Made by a program: the position numbers and the translations under genes. 64,000 nucleotides of DNA, from positions 133,751,399 through 133,815,398 of the forward strand of contig CM023454.1 of the NCBI GenBank assembly GCA_013339765.2, given 5' to 3'. Source of the DNA: Haemaphysalis longicornis (Eukaryota > Arthropoda > Arachnida > Ixodida > Ixodidae). Position 1 is the first letter of the stretch. Each line of letters starts with the position of its first letter. Below, in pieces: positions 1 to 10,249 of the stretch. Under the pieces are notes generated by a model that had not been told where the DNA came from, did not search any database, and saw only the letters and a program-made list of their open reading frames with translations.

Positions 1-1110
1 AAAACAAAGCAACGGCCATTTGAAGTGCGCGCCAGGAGAGCGCCAATCAGCAAGCGCCAGCGCCGACGCACCGAGGAATCATGGGCAAAGGTGGCAGCGC
101 ACTGGTCGGCCAATCAGGGAAGGCCGCGCATGGGACAAGTTGCGGGACAGGGACAGGGAAGAAGCAAGAAGCCAATGTGAGTGCGCCACGAGACAGCCAA
201 GAAGAGTTAAAAGCGGGGCGCACAAATAGAAGGGGGAGGCAAGAAACCGAAGAAACCAGGAGGCGGCCGGAGCCCGTGCGCTTCAACGAACGAGCCAGGG
301 GGACACGGCCAGGCCATCGACCGTGCCATCCGAGCCTGGGCGGGAGAGGGCCGACTTCGCATCGGCATCGCCATCCTAGGTGCACCATGAACCTGTGTCT
401 TCGTGGCCCCAGCGGCATCGGTCGGGCACCAGCGGCCAACGTCCACGCTCCGTCGACGTTCGTCTCGACGGCCCCGAAAGGCTACGTTCGGGCCGAGCCT
501 ACCTGGAACCTCCAGGGGCAGCGGCTACCAGGTGGTAGCCACAGAGGGAGCACACCGCCGAAGGGATGACCGCGCGCGTCGAACGCCGGTATCAAGTACC
601 TCCAGCGAGAGCGGCTACCAGGGGGTAGCCACAGAGGAAAGAAACGAGGACGCGCGGAGCCCACGCCGTCCAAGGAGTGACCGCGCGCATCGAACGCCGG
701 CACCGAAGCGAGAGGACGGCTACGACCAAGTCGCGGCCACGCAACAGGTGCGACACGTCAGCGCCGACGACAGCGGAGTAGGCCAGTCTAGTAGGGACGC
801 AGTTGTAAGGGACACAACTAGGGAGTTGTGATACGAGAGAAATCAACTAGAACTTCATTAAGGAGTGTATTTGAACTGATAGTGTAGGACTTTATGGTAG
901 AGACTTTTGGGTTTTGAGTTGAATTGTATATTCAGCTGTAAAGTTAGGGGTTTGTATTTGAGTTGTGTTGTAGGATTGTTAGAGGTTTGACTGTGTATCA
1001 TTTGCGTGTAGTTTTTTATTGAGTGCTTTGCGTTAGGGACTTTGAGTGTGCAATAAATGCATTTTGTTAAATCCGTCAAGGGCTTCCCTGTGTGCATTGC
1101 TCTGAGCTGG
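1..1110 (+). other. GC-rich segment followed by T/G-rich tract with polyadenylation signal; possible LTR or element 3' end
   Basis: The first ~840 bases are strongly GC-rich and open in several frames, but no frame resembles a known protein and the peptides are Arg/Pro/Gly-rich, as expected from composition alone. After ~840 the base composition switches abruptly to T/G-rich, ending in a canonical AATAAA at 1052-1057. A GC-rich promoter-like half, then a T/G-rich half with a poly(A) signal, is the architecture of a retroelement LTR or of a transcript 3' end. No matching second copy is in the window, so this remains a guess. Confidence 0.3.
521..735 (+). repeat. Imperfect short tandem repeat in GC-rich segment
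   Basis: A 20-base core reading GCGGCTACCAGG(T/G)GGTAGCC occurs at 521-540 and 611-630. The companion motif CCGCGCGC(G/A)TCGAACGCCGG occurs near 569-588 and 680-699. A third, weaker unit (ACGGCTACGACC...) starts near 715. The units are about 90-110 bases apart and partly palindromic (GGCTACC...GGTAGCC). No function is evident. Confidence 0.55.
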
Positions 1111-1149
1111 TAAAGACAACCTCACCATCGGTTCACGGGACAATGGGAA

Positions 1150-1505
1150 CGAGCAATTATTGACAAGTTCGCGCACCAACAGCACCAAGCTATGCTTGGA
1201 AATTTGCCCTAACATGCCCGCGATCGATGACATTCGTCGATTGCAGCCAATTCATTTATTTCTTAGCGTATACGTAGGAGGCATTGCAGCCTAATAGTTC
1301 CTAGGCAGTTTCATGGGAACGCAGCCTTGTTGACGGATGTTTAGTGCTGCATTGTGTCGAACGAACCACGCTTTCGAGATGGCGGGCCAGCAATTACGAG
1401 TACAAGTATATCTATCGTGCATTAAAAAAGACTTTTTTTAACTGGTGGATATTTAGTGCAATGATTTCTAATGGTTGCATCTGATCCACCTTGTTAACCG
1501 AGAAT
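1150..1505 (+). repeat. Head of duplicated block, copy A (interrupted by gypsy element)
   Basis: This stretch aligns by eye, with scattered substitutions, to 27640-27990. Shared landmarks include TTCGCGCACC, the TTAGCGTATACGTAGGAGGC segment, CCTAATAGTTCCTAGGC(A/T)GTTTCATGGGAACGC and GGCGGGCCAGCAATTA. In copy B the homology runs straight on into a 134-bp tandem array. Here it stops at 1509, where a gypsy LTR begins, and resumes at 12058. Confidence 0.8.
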
Positions 1506-1509
1506 ATAT

Positions 1510-1932
1510 TGTCATGGAGCCAAAGATGAGGCAGTCGTCTTGAAGGAAAAGCACGTTTATTGGAGCGAACGTAGTGCTCCCCTAACAACTCAAAAGTACA
1601 CAGGCGGCGAAGCAGCAGTCAACGAAGTGACGTGCGTCGGTGAGCGTCGCAGAATGGAATGCCGCGGCGTCTGCTGTGCAGGCTTTTATCTTTCGGTGCG
1701 AGAAGTTCTGGAACCGTCGATTCACATCCAGAACATTGTAGATCACAGACGATTATTCTAGGGCTAGCGGCGTTAGGGCGAAACACTCTGCTTATCTGAA
1801 TGAGATAGCCCGTGAGGCATAAAAATAAAGAATGGAACACGCGCTTCGCATGAGACACAGATAACAGATCGGGGCGCGGTAGGGCTTTAAAAACAAACAA
1901 TAAATAAACAAACCCGTATATGGTTCGCGGAA
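1510..1932 (-). repeat. 3' LTR of element A
   Basis: This is a direct repeat of 11635-12057 (both 423 bp). On the minus strand it ends in TGACA, and it is flanked on the left by the ATAT target duplication. The sequence adjoining its inner edge (1933-1950) reads AGAGGGGGGTAA on the minus strand, a plausible polypurine tract. Confidence 0.9.
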
Positions 1933-2100
1933 TTACCCCCCTCTGAGAGTGCATCGACTCGATGCTAACATAAAACGACAGTCCGAACAAACAGCAACAA
2001 CAAAACAACAACAAAAAAGTCCGTCCGCCTTGCGAAGTACGGTTTGAGGCGAACCATGTGGACGACTTCGGGTCGCGTGCGTCGTCGTGATGTGCCGGAA

Positions 2101-3285
2101 TCACCACTGGGGATCACTTCGTAGGTTAATTAGCCAACACGTCGTAGAATCGGGTAATGGTCCTAAATACCGTCGCAGAAGCTTCTCACTGAGTCCGCGT
2201 CGTCGAATGGGAGTCCAAACCCACAGACGATCCCCTGGTTGATACTCGGCGTCTCGGTTTCGGAGGTTGTAGCGGCCGGCATCCACCAGCTGCTGGTCCG
2301 TTATACGAACTCAAGCGAGCTGGCGGGCCTCCTCCGCACTGTTGAAGGTATCCTTAGACGTCGACGTTGAGGTCGTCGTCTTCTACATGCGGAAGCATGG
2401 CGTCGAGCATCGTAGTCGGCCGTCTTCCATAGACGAGCTCGAACGGTGTCATCGGTGTAGTTTCCTGCGTCGCTGTATTGTACGCAAACGTGACATACGG
2501 GAGGACTTCTTCCCAAGTCTTATGCTCAACGTCGACGTACATGGACAGCATATCCGCAATCATCCTGTTCAGACGTTCCGTTAGTCCGTTCGTTTGGGGG
2601 TGGTACGACATCGTTCTTCGGTGATATGTGTTGCTGTAGCGTAAGATTCCTTGTATCAGCTCCGCGGTAAATTCCGTTCCGCGGTCCGTGATTAGTACTT
2701 CAGGGGCTCCATGTCACACCACAACCTGGTTTATAAAGAACTTGGCGACTTCTTGTGCTGTCTCCTATCGGAAGAACGGCGGTCTCTGCGTAGGGCGTCA
2801 TGTAGTCTGTCGCTACAACAATCCACTTGTTCTCTGATCGTGACGTAGAGAACGGGCCTAGAAGGCCCATTCCAATCTGTTGAAAGGGCCTCGATGGGAC
2901 GGCGATCAGGTGCAGAAGTCCGGCGGGTCTTGTCGGCGGCAGTTTTTCGTCGCTGGCAGTCACGGCAACTCCGAACGTAGTGGGTGACGTCGGATGTAAG
3001 GCGGGGCCACAAGTACTTCGCCTTAATTTTTGCAACAGTGCGAACTGTGCCGAGATGTCCGGAAGACGGGTCGTCGTGGGACGCTTCCAAAATATCGTCA
3101 CGAAGGTCTGCGGGGATGACAAGTCGATAATTCGTTCTCGTTCCGGGGCTGAAATTCTTCTTCAAGAGGACGGTGTTTTTGAGGCTGAATGCTGGTACGT
3201 TCCGCTTGAACGCTCTAGGCATGGCGACGTTTCGTCTTTCGAGGTATTCGATCATTACGAGCAAGTCGGGGTCGGCATGCTGCAT
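2101..3285 (-). pseudogene. Integrase of gypsy element A, fragmented
   Basis: Reading leftwards on the minus strand, the zinc-binding HHCC domain comes first (about 3285-2930). It has the H...H pair in SGHLGTVRTV and the C-x2-C of SCRDCQRRK. Catalytic-core pieces follow in two other frames. The conserved block SYHPQTNGLTERLNRM, holding the catalytic glutamate, is at 2611-2354. The C-terminal piece with YQPGDRLWVWTP is at 2286-2101. The domain order and motifs are those of Ty3/gypsy integrases, which insert the cDNA into the genome. At least three frame changes separate the pieces, so no functional enzyme can be made. Confidence 0.88.
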
Positions 3286-3331
3286 GGCGGCTAGGTCGCT
3301 CTCCGTAACAACCCTGAAGAACGCGCTGTCT

Positions 3332-3918
3332 TCATCCGAGTCTTGTGGTGGTGGGTCGACAGTGGCGTGGGACAGGGAGTCGGCGTCGGAGTGTTTCCTG
3401 CCGGATATTTAGACGATTGTAACGTCGAACTCTTACAGGCGCAAGCTCCACCGTCCAAGACGGCCAGAGGGGTCCTTCAAGTTGGCGAGCCAAGACAGCA
3501 TAGTGGTCTGTCACAACCTTGAACGGTCTACCATACACGTATGGGCAAAAGTTTGAAATAGCCCATATGATAGCGAGGCACTCTTTGTCGGAGGGAGAGT
3601 AGTTTTTCTGCTCCTTCAACAGACCAAGGTTTGCATAGGCGGGAACCTTTTCGCAACCGCTTTGCTTTTGGACGAGGACGGCCCCCAAACCTATATCGCT
3701 GCGTCCGTATGCGTTTTCGTTTCGGCGGTTTCGTCGAAATGAGCGAGCACGGGCGGGTTTTGCAGGCGTTGTTTCAGCTCGCAGAATGCTTTTTCTTGAG
3801 CGTTTTCCGAGGCGAAAGGGGTGCTATCTTTGGTCAGGCGCGTGAGTGGCTCTACGATGCGTGCGAAGCTTGCGACGAAGCGCCGATAGTATGCGCACAG
3901 TCCGAGAAATCTTCGCAC
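3332..3918 (-). pseudogene. RT thumb/connection and RNase H of gypsy element A, fragmented
   Basis: The piece at 3918-3691 starts with RRFLGLCAYYRRF, the invariant block after the RT palm in gypsy elements, and runs to the HTDA segment that opens RNase H. The next frame (3688-3332) continues with GAVLVQKQ, the YSPSDKECLAIIWA block and FKVVTDHYAV, the expected RNase H order including the catalytic Glu and Asp positions. The TDHYAV segment is TDHHAL in intact relatives. A frameshift at about 3690 divides the domain. Confidence 0.88.
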
Positions 3919-4145
3919 GCTCTTTTTGTCTTACGTCTGGGGAAGTTCGCTATGGCTGATGTTTTCGCCGGGGTCAGGCAGGACTCCCGCGGCGTTGACG
4001 ACATGTCCTAAAAACTTGAGTTCCTCGTAAGCAAAGCGGCACTTTTCGGGCTTCAGCGTTAACCCCGACTGAGCGAATAGCCTCGAGTACCGACTCTCAA
4101 CCTTGCAAGGTGTTCATCGAAAGTCCGGGCGAATACCACAACGTC

Positions 4146-4714
4146 GTCGAGTTAGACGAGGCAGGTGTGCCACTTAAGGCCAGCTAGCACAGTGTCCATG
4201 ACTCTTTGAAACGTTGCTGGCGGCGTGCACAGCCCAAACAGCATCCCCTTGAACTCGTACAGACCGTCCGGGGTTATAAATGCAGTCTTCTCTCCGTCTT
4301 TCTCATCCACATAAATTTGCCAGTAGGCGGTCTTCAGATCTATCGATGAGAAGTACTTCGCGTGGAAGAGGTGGTCGATTGAATCGTCGATTCGTGGGAG
4401 GGAGTACACACCCTTTTTGGTGATTTTGTTCAGTCTCTGGCAGTCAACGCTGAACCTCAAAGTGCAGTCCTTTTTTATCACGAGTACGACCGGCGCAGCC
4501 CACGGACTTTTCGATGGCTGTATTATGTCGTCGCTCAGCATGTCGTCGACTTGAGTCCGGATGGCTTCCTGCTCGTGGAAAGAGACGGTCTACGGTGACT
4601 GCCGGGTTGGCCGGGCTCCATCTTCGGTTATTTTTTGATGCTTCGCTAGAGGTGTCTGACGTAGTTTGGAGTTCGACGAAAAACACTCGCTGTAGCGACG
4701 CAGCAAAGCCAATA
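4146..4714 (-). pseudogene. Reverse transcriptase of gypsy element A with a stop in the catalytic motif
   Basis: The minus-strand frame 4541-4155 carries the gypsy RT signature: IIQPSKSPWAAPVVLV, a DYRKLNK-equivalent (DCQRLNK), FSSIDLKTAYWQI and the TAFITPDGLYEF block. It stops at TAA 4154-4152, and the very next codons are Leu-Asp-Asp (about 4151-4143). The YLDD active-site tyrosine codon (TAC) has therefore become TAA. Upstream, 4714-4590 still encodes the RT lead-in (LLRRYSECFSS) before the nested element's LTR cuts in. The domain continues on the other side of the nested element at 9240. Confidence 0.9.
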
Positions 4715-4718
4715 GTTT
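4715..4718. repeat. Target-site duplication GTTT, left copy, of nested element B
   Basis: GTTT immediately precedes the 5' LTR (starting 4719) and is repeated at 9236-9239 directly after the 3' LTR. Its 4-bp length is typical of CsRn1/gypsy elements and proves insertion into element A. Confidence 0.9.
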
Positions 4719-4937
4719 TGTGGCGGCGCCCCAGCAGCTTGCGTCGTCTGCTGCCGCAAACGGGTACGCTCCAGGAACGATGACGCTGGGGCTGAGCCAC
4801 GAGTGGCGAGTGCTGACCACACGCTCGCGGTGCGGGCTGGGCACGAGCGTGGAATAAAGCGGGGACCCCAGTTTTGGGTCCACGGCGCTGTAGCGTGCAG
4901 ACGTGTGTCTTCTCATCTCTCTGTCGCCGTCGCGACA
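4719..4937 (+). repeat. 5' LTR of element B
   Basis: It starts TGTGGCGGCGCC and ends GTCGCGACA, and repeats at 9017-9235. It contains an AATAAA-type signal (GTGGAATAAAGCGG near 4850) and no obvious TATA box. Confidence 0.92.
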
Positions 4938-4938
4938 T

Positions 4939-4953
4939 TGGTGACCCGGACGT
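4939..4953 (+). other. Primer-binding site of element B (tRNA-Trp-like)
   Basis: TGGTGACCCGGACGT begins two bases after the 5' LTR. Animal tRNA-Trp ends ...ACGTCGGGGTCACCA, whose complement is TGGTGACCCCGACGT, so only one base differs. tRNA-Trp priming is a described trait of the CsRn1 clade. Confidence 0.75.
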
Positions 4954-4976
4954 TGCAGCGGAGCCACGTACTCAGA

Positions 4977-5891
4977 ATGGACCCTCCCCGCGATGCCAGC
5001 GGTCCTTCTGTGTCCTCCGCTGCCTCTTCACCTGGCATCTCCGCCATCGCTTGCCGTTTGCCGCCCTTCAGCGCTAAGCACCCCGACGTGTGGTTCCTTG
5101 AAGCCGAGGCAAGCTTCCGAGTGAGTCACATCACGTCGCAAGAGACCCGCTTCAACCATCTACAACAGTCACTGCCTATTGAGATCGCGGTTGAGGTTCG
5201 TGACATCCTTGCGAACCCGCCTACCACGAACCCTTACGACACGTTGAAGGCTGCCATCTTGAGCCGCACGAGCCCTTCGGAACGGCAGCGTTTCCAGCGG
5301 CTGCTTTCTGCAGAGGAGTTGGGTGACCTTCGACCTTCGCAGCTCCTTCACGCACTGCAAACCCTGCTCGGAGACGCACCTTCTGCCACTAACTCCCGTT
5401 TGTTGAAAGAACTTTTCCTGCGACGGCTCCCCTCTTCTGTGCAGATGATCCTCGTGACTGCTTCTGACCTTCCCTTGTCCGCGTTCGCCGCTCATGCTGA
5501 GAAGATAATGGAAGTCGCCACGTTGCATCCGCCTTTGTCCACGGTGGCATCCGCTTAATCTTCCGACCATACCACCGTGGCGGCGCCTGCTACTCCTTTG
5601 CCCTCACCGCTATCCGACGACCTCGCGGCTCTCCGAGAGCGCATGCAAAACTTGGAGGAGCTTGTCGCCTCGGCTGCTTACATCTCGCCACCGCCTCGCA
5701 AACTTCGAGCACGCCGGTTTTTCCCTTTTCGCCGAACCCCGTCTCCGCAAGTATTTCGCCAGGAAGGCACAACGCGCCAGCCACCTCAACACCCTGATTC
5801 ATTGTGCTGGTACCATCGCCGCTACGGTGCAGCGGCGCAACGTTGCACCCGTCCTTGCGGCTGGCCGGGAAACGGGACGAGGGATCATTAG
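4977..5891 (+). pseudogene. gag of element B
   Basis: The frame starts at the first ATG after the primer site (4977; MDPPRDASG) and encodes a capsid-like region. That region includes the F(S)AKHPDVWFLEAEASF and ...LLKELFLRRLPSSVQ segments found in CsRn1-type gag proteins of arthropods. It is interrupted by TAA at 5556-5558, then continues in the same frame to 5891. Near the C-terminus (5805-5858) is the zinc motif CWYHRRYGAAAQRCTRPC. It has C-x2-H-x9-C-x3-C spacing, the atypical CHCC box characteristic of CsRn1 elements, in place of a CCHC knuckle. Gag would form the particle and bind the RNA. Confidence 0.85.
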
Positions 5892-6379
5892 CGGCGACCG
5901 ATTCCCAAGCCAGCGACAGTCGCCTCTTCTACATCACAGATGCAACCAGTGGTCAACGTTTCCTAGTTGACACTGGTGCTGAAGTGAGTGTGCTCCCCGC
6001 TAATTCCTGTGACCGCACTCAAGCACCACTGTGCCATCTCCAAGCTATTAACAAGCCCAGCATTCCCGTGTACCGAAAAAGATCCCTGATGGTAAACATC
6101 GGCCTACGCAGTGCGTTCCGCTGGATTTTCCTCGAGGCCAACGTGAGTCACGCCATTCTAGGGGCCGATTTCCTTTCGCACTTCCGCCTCCTGGTTGACA
6201 TGGCCCGAAAAAGAATCCTGGACGCCACAACCGGCCTTTCTGTCATCGACAAATCGTCTCCAGTCCATCCGTTCGCATTTATCGCTTCTTTGCGACCTAC
6301 CTTCTCCGTACCGGGAATTGCTGAACGAGTTTCCTTCCCTGACTGCCCCTCCAGACTCGACAAAGCCAGTGAAGCATGA
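5890..6379 (+). pseudogene. Aspartic protease of element B
   Basis: In another frame than gag, FLVDTGAEVSVLP (catalytic DTG near 5969) and, ~70 residues later, AILGADFLSHF give the two hallmarks of a retroviral-type protease: the active-site DTG and the flap-to-ILG(A/M)DFL segment. The frame change from gag at about 5890 may be a natural frameshift site or a mutation. It cannot be told from one copy. Confidence 0.85.
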
Positions 6380-7510
6380 CATCGTTCATCAGATGATCAC
6401 CACCGGTCCACCTACGCACGCCGTGGCGCGTCGACTGGCTCCAGAGAAACATAAAATCGCGGAACAGGAATTTCACCACATGGTTGAAATCGGCATAGCT
6501 CGCCCGTCATCGAGCAACTGGTCCTCGTCGTTACACATGGTCCCGAAGAAATCAGGAGACTGGCGACCTTGTGGTCATTACTGCTCCTTGAACGTGGCCA
6601 CTGTACCCGACAGGTACCCCCTACCTAATATACAGGACTTCACCAATAACCTCAGTGGATGTACCATCTTTTCAAAGCTTGACCTCCAAAAAGCCTACCA
6701 CCAAATCCCCGTAGCCCCGGATGACGTCAAGAAAACTGCCATCATTACACCGTTTGGCCTCTTCGAATTCACTCGGATGCCTTTCGGGTTACGCAACGTA
6801 GCTCAGACTTTGAGCGCTTCATAGACGTCGTCCTCCGTGGCCTACCTTTTGTTTTCGCCTACATAGATGACGTTCTTGTCGCCAGTTCATCGCTATCTGA
6901 GCACCTGCACCATCTGCGGATAGTTTTCGAACGCCTAGCAGAGCATGGCCTCATCCTTAATAGCGAAAAGTGTGCGTTCGGGTTGCCGTCGTTGGAGTTT
7001 CTCGGTCATTTCGTTGACTGCAATGAAATTCGCCCCCTGCCAGACAAAGTGAAGGCCATAATCGACTTTCCCCGACCTGAGTCCTTGCGCCAACTGCGCC
7101 GTTTCCTAGGGATGGTGAATTATTACCGACGGTTCATCCCAGACTGTGCGGCCATTGTTCAACCTCTCGAAACTTTCCTTCAAACTTCCAAGTCTCCCGA
7201 GTGCAGTTTTGAATGGTCTGAAGCTGCTGATCGCGCATTCACTACCACCAAGGAGCGCCTGGCCTCTTCTACCCTCCTCGTGCACCCGCGCCACAACGCT
7301 CCCACAAGCCTGATGGTAGATGCTTCCCACTGTGCGATTGGAGGTGTACTTCAGCAGCACATCCGCGGCAGCTGGCACCCGCTCGGTTTCTTTTCAAAGA
7401 AGCTTTCTCCCACTGAGCAACGGTACAGCACTTTCGGACTGGGAACTCCTGGCGGCATACCTCGCTGTGAAGCATTTCCGCTTTTTTCCTCGAAGGCCGC
7501 AGCTTCGTGA
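6195..7510 (+). pseudogene. Reverse transcriptase of element B, frameshifted
   Basis: The first frame (to 6824) has the gypsy RT entry (HHMVEIGIARPSSSNWSS), FSKLDLQKAYHQIPV and MPFGLRN. A frameshift at about 6800 precedes the intact catalytic YIDD (codons at 6860-6871). The next frame (6983-7510) carries FLGHFVD, the RRFLGMVNYYRRFIP block and the start of RNase H (LMVDASHCAIGGVLQQ). The catalytic residues survive, but the reading frame changes at least twice. Confidence 0.88.
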
Positions 7511-7680
7511 TCTTCACCGATCACAAGCCTCTTACGAACGCCTTCAAGTCATCGAAGACTACATATTCCTCCACGAGAGACGCGACATTTGGCTTATCTT
7601 GCAGAGTTTACGACGGACATTCGGCATGTCAAGGGAGTTAACAACATTCCAGCCGACGCCCTTAGCCGTATTTCCGCCAT
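7310..7680 (+). pseudogene. RNase H of element B, frameshifted
   Basis: The domain begins in the RT frame (VDASHCAIG at about 7316). It passes through a second frame around 7430-7500 (LLAAYLAVKHFRFF, where the conserved catalytic Glu just precedes) and ends with the TDHKPL segment and FTTDIRHVKGVNNIPADAL (7610-7665) in a third frame. The H-x-G-x-N-x-x-A-D-x-L end motif is intact. RNase H would remove the RNA strand during cDNA synthesis. Confidence 0.85.
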
Positions 7681-9010
7681 ACAGCGCTCCGGTTTCAGTT
7701 CTCAGGAGTTGGCCCAAGCCCAAAGCGATGACGAGGAGCTCCGAACTCTACGTTCTTCAAACAGCTCCTCTCTGCACCTCGAGGACATTCTATGCCCTGA
7801 TTCGGGAATCAGCATCGTTTGCGACATTGACCCGGTCTCAGGCCGCAGACGGCCGTACCTTCCTGCGTCTCTCAGGCGCATTGCCTTCAACTCTATTCAC
7901 CGTCTCTCTCATCCTGGAGTTCGTGCCTCACGGCGTTTGATTGCCGAGAGATACGTCTGGCCGGGCATGAATACTGACGTACGCGCCTGGGCCCGTTCCT
8001 GCCTCGCCTGCCAACAATGCAAGGTCTCTCGGCATACCACATCGCCTCTGGCTACTTTCCCACTACCGGACTCAAGGTTCTCCACAATTCACGTGGACCT
8101 TGTTGGCCCACTACCACCATCTAAGGGCTGCCGCTACATCCTTGACAGTGATCGACCGTTTTTACCCGCTGGCCGGAGGCTTCTCCAATCGACGATATTA
8201 CGGCTGAGACTGTTGCTTCTACGCTTATGTCGACGTGGATCGCCCGTTTTGGCGTGCCATCGGAGATTATCACAGACCGTGGCCGCCAATTTGAGTCCAC
8301 ACTCTTTCGCCGCTTGACATGCCTACTCGGCGTTACTCACCTAAAAACAACGGCCTATCATCCTCAAGCCAACGGCATGGTCGAGAGGTTTCATCGTCAG
8401 CTCAAGGCCTCGCTGATGGCTCACGAATCACCTGAGCAGTGGGCAGTTCACCTTCCTCTTGTGCTGCTAGGATTACGCACTGTCATCAAAGATGATCTTG
8501 GTTGTGCCGCATCCCAAATGTTCTACGGCACGTCTTTCCGATTACCGGCAGACTTCCTGGTCCCCCCACAGCCTCAAGATAACCCTTCCTCTCCTGGCCC
8601 ATCCTACGTAAAAGATTTAACCCGGTTTTTCAGCTATATCTGTCCCCAACCGCCACGGCCGTGTTCCACAAAACCCACTTTTATTCACCCAAGTCTTTCT
8701 GTCAGCCAATACGTTTTCATCCGCATCGACAGTGCCCGCCGGCCACTTCAACCGCCCTACACCGGCCCTCATCTCGTCATTTCACGCGGCGAAAAGACGT
8801 TTACAGTTCGCGTTAACGGCCGCGACACTGTCGTTTCCATCGATCGCCTCAAGCCCGCTTTCACCGAGGCCGAACCGCCCGCCTTCGACACCACCATCCA
8901 CCACTCCACCCTGAACACCACCACTCTCCCCTCCGTTCGCAGCCCCACCCGTGAACATCCCAGCGCAAAGACTGTCCGTTTCGCCGACACTCCGTCTGAA
9001 GGAGGGGGGG
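7680..9010 (+). pseudogene. Integrase of element B, frameshifted near the core
   Basis: The HHCC zinc domain is intact (H in HRLSHPGVRASRRLIAERY, then CLACQQC). The first catalytic Asp sits in IHVDLVGPL at about 8090. Frameshifts at about 8145-8220 interrupt the core. From 8227 the frame is open to 9081, with ITDRGRQFES (second Asp) and ANGMVERFHRQLKASL (Glu) in D,D-35-E-like spacing. A C-terminal chromatin-binding-like stretch (YTGPHLVISRGEKTF) follows. This open frame runs on into the 3' LTR, so the native stop has been lost or lies elsewhere. Confidence 0.88.
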
Positions 9011-9016
9011 GGGCTA
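8998..9016 (+). other. Polypurine tract of element B
   Basis: GAAGGAGGGGGGGGGGGCTA-type purine run directly before the 3' LTR start at 9017. It is the usual plus-strand primer site. Confidence 0.8.
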
Positions 9017-9235
9017 TGTGGCGGCGCCCCAGCAGCTTGCGTCGTCTGCTGCCGCAAACGGGCACGCTCCAGGAACGATGACGCTGGGCTGAGCCACGAG
9101 TGGTCGAGTGCTGACCACGCGCTTGCGGTGCGCGCTGGGCACGAGCGTGGAATAAAGCGGGGACCCCAGTTTTGGGTCCACGGTGCTGTAGCGTGCAGAC
9201 GTGTGTCTTCTCATCTCTCTGTCGCCGTCGCGACA
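9017..9235 (+). repeat. 3' LTR of element B
   Basis: This is a 219-bp near-identical repeat of 4719-4937, followed at 9236-9239 by the GTTT target duplication. Confidence 0.92.
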
Positions 9236-9239
9236 GTTT

Positions 9240-10247
9240 GTTCTGTTGTTCTTGCGGTAGCGCCCGATTCACGTCGAAGGTATGCGGAAACTTGAAGGTA
9301 TCTTCGGCTGCGCGTTCAAAGACGGCGACGGCGATTACGTCACCTGCTTGTTGCGTTTTTTCGAGGAATGCAATTGCAACGCCCTTGTTTATATGCTGGT
9401 ACTCTTCGGTGAAATTAATGACCAAAACGTTGGATTTGCGTTGCTTAAGCCGCACAATGCCTCTTCCGACAGGCACACCGCGGTCAAGAAGCAACCTTTG
9501 GTCACTCTCTACGATAGCGTCGGCATCAGGAACAGCACCTTCCCAGTAGACGGTGATCATCAAGCTTGCGCTGGGTGGCAGGGTGACATAATCATCGGCG
9601 ATCCTTACAGCTGCACGGTGTTCGGGGTTCGGTTCTGGCGTCATAGAGTGATCGGAGGAAAACGTTATCGACTTGGCCTGCAGATCAGTTATTGCGCCGT
9701 TGTATGTCAAAAAGTCCATTCCGAGAATTACGTCGCTGGAGCAGTTGAGCAAAACGACTAACACGACAGGGTACGTCGTGCCGTCTATGGTGACGCGCGA
9801 TGCGCACGTTCCACTTGGCGTCACGAGGTGGCCTCCTGCTTTGCGTATGTGCGGACCATCCCATCTGGTCATAAATTTCTTCAGCTTGGACGCAAATGGT
9901 CCGCTCATTACGGAGTAGTCGGCTCCCGTGTCTACGAGGGCGACAACATCAAAGCCGTCGATGGACGCCTTGACGTCGGATGCCCCCTTCCTCGAGTTCT
10001 GGGTGGGTCGGGGCGTCGCATCTCGGCTTGTGAGTGTTGACGGTCGGGCACTGTGCGTCGTCGTTGTTGTCTTCCCAGCGGACGTCTCGGTCAGGTCGGG
10101 TACGCGTCGCGCCGTACAGCTGTCGTCGTGTTCGGGAGTCTCGTCAGGGGTAGGTCGGGTCGTCGGGATGGGGGAATGTCGTGAATCACTGTCTTCGGCG
10201 CGTCCTTGCGTCGTTGGAGGGTTTCCGGTTTTTCGGCCGTAGAGCAA
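9240..10247 (-). pseudogene. Protease and pre-RT region of gypsy element A
   Basis: On the minus strand from 10247 a Thr/Pro/Arg-rich linker leads to a retropepsin: VVALVDTGADYSVMSG (DTG near 9935), then DVILGMDFLTYNGAITDL. The spacer that follows (LLLDRGVPVGRGIVRLKQ, HINKGVAIAFLE) precedes RT in this gypsy lineage. The open frame continues leftwards past 9240 only by reading through the antisense of the nested element's LTR and 3' end, so that extension is artefactual. The true continuation is at 4714. A fossil relative of this region lies at 14565-15100. Confidence 0.87.
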
Positions 10248-10249
10248 CT

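Larger units (their letters stand above)
4719..9235 (+). mobile_element. CsRn1-like gypsy LTR retrotransposon B nested in element A
   Basis: Identical-length LTRs (219 bp, TG...CA) bound gag, protease, RT/RNase H and integrase on the plus strand, about 4.5 kb in all, a normal length for the CsRn1 clade. Three features support that clade: a primer site matching tRNA-Trp, a CHCC rather than CCHC gag zinc motif, and a 4-bp target duplication (GTTT). The LTRs differ at about five positions plus two indels, making it younger than the host element A, as the nesting requires. A stop and several frameshifts disable it. Confidence 0.93.

Noticed and set aside
47..846. Overlapping ORFs in the GC-rich left end
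   Set aside because: Several frames on both strands are open at once and Arg/Pro/Gly-rich. No reason to prefer one as a gene.
8769..9239. Left part of the 492-codon minus ORF 10247-8769
   Set aside because: Only the part right of 9240 is element A protease. The rest reads through the antisense strand of the nested element's LTR and integrase end.
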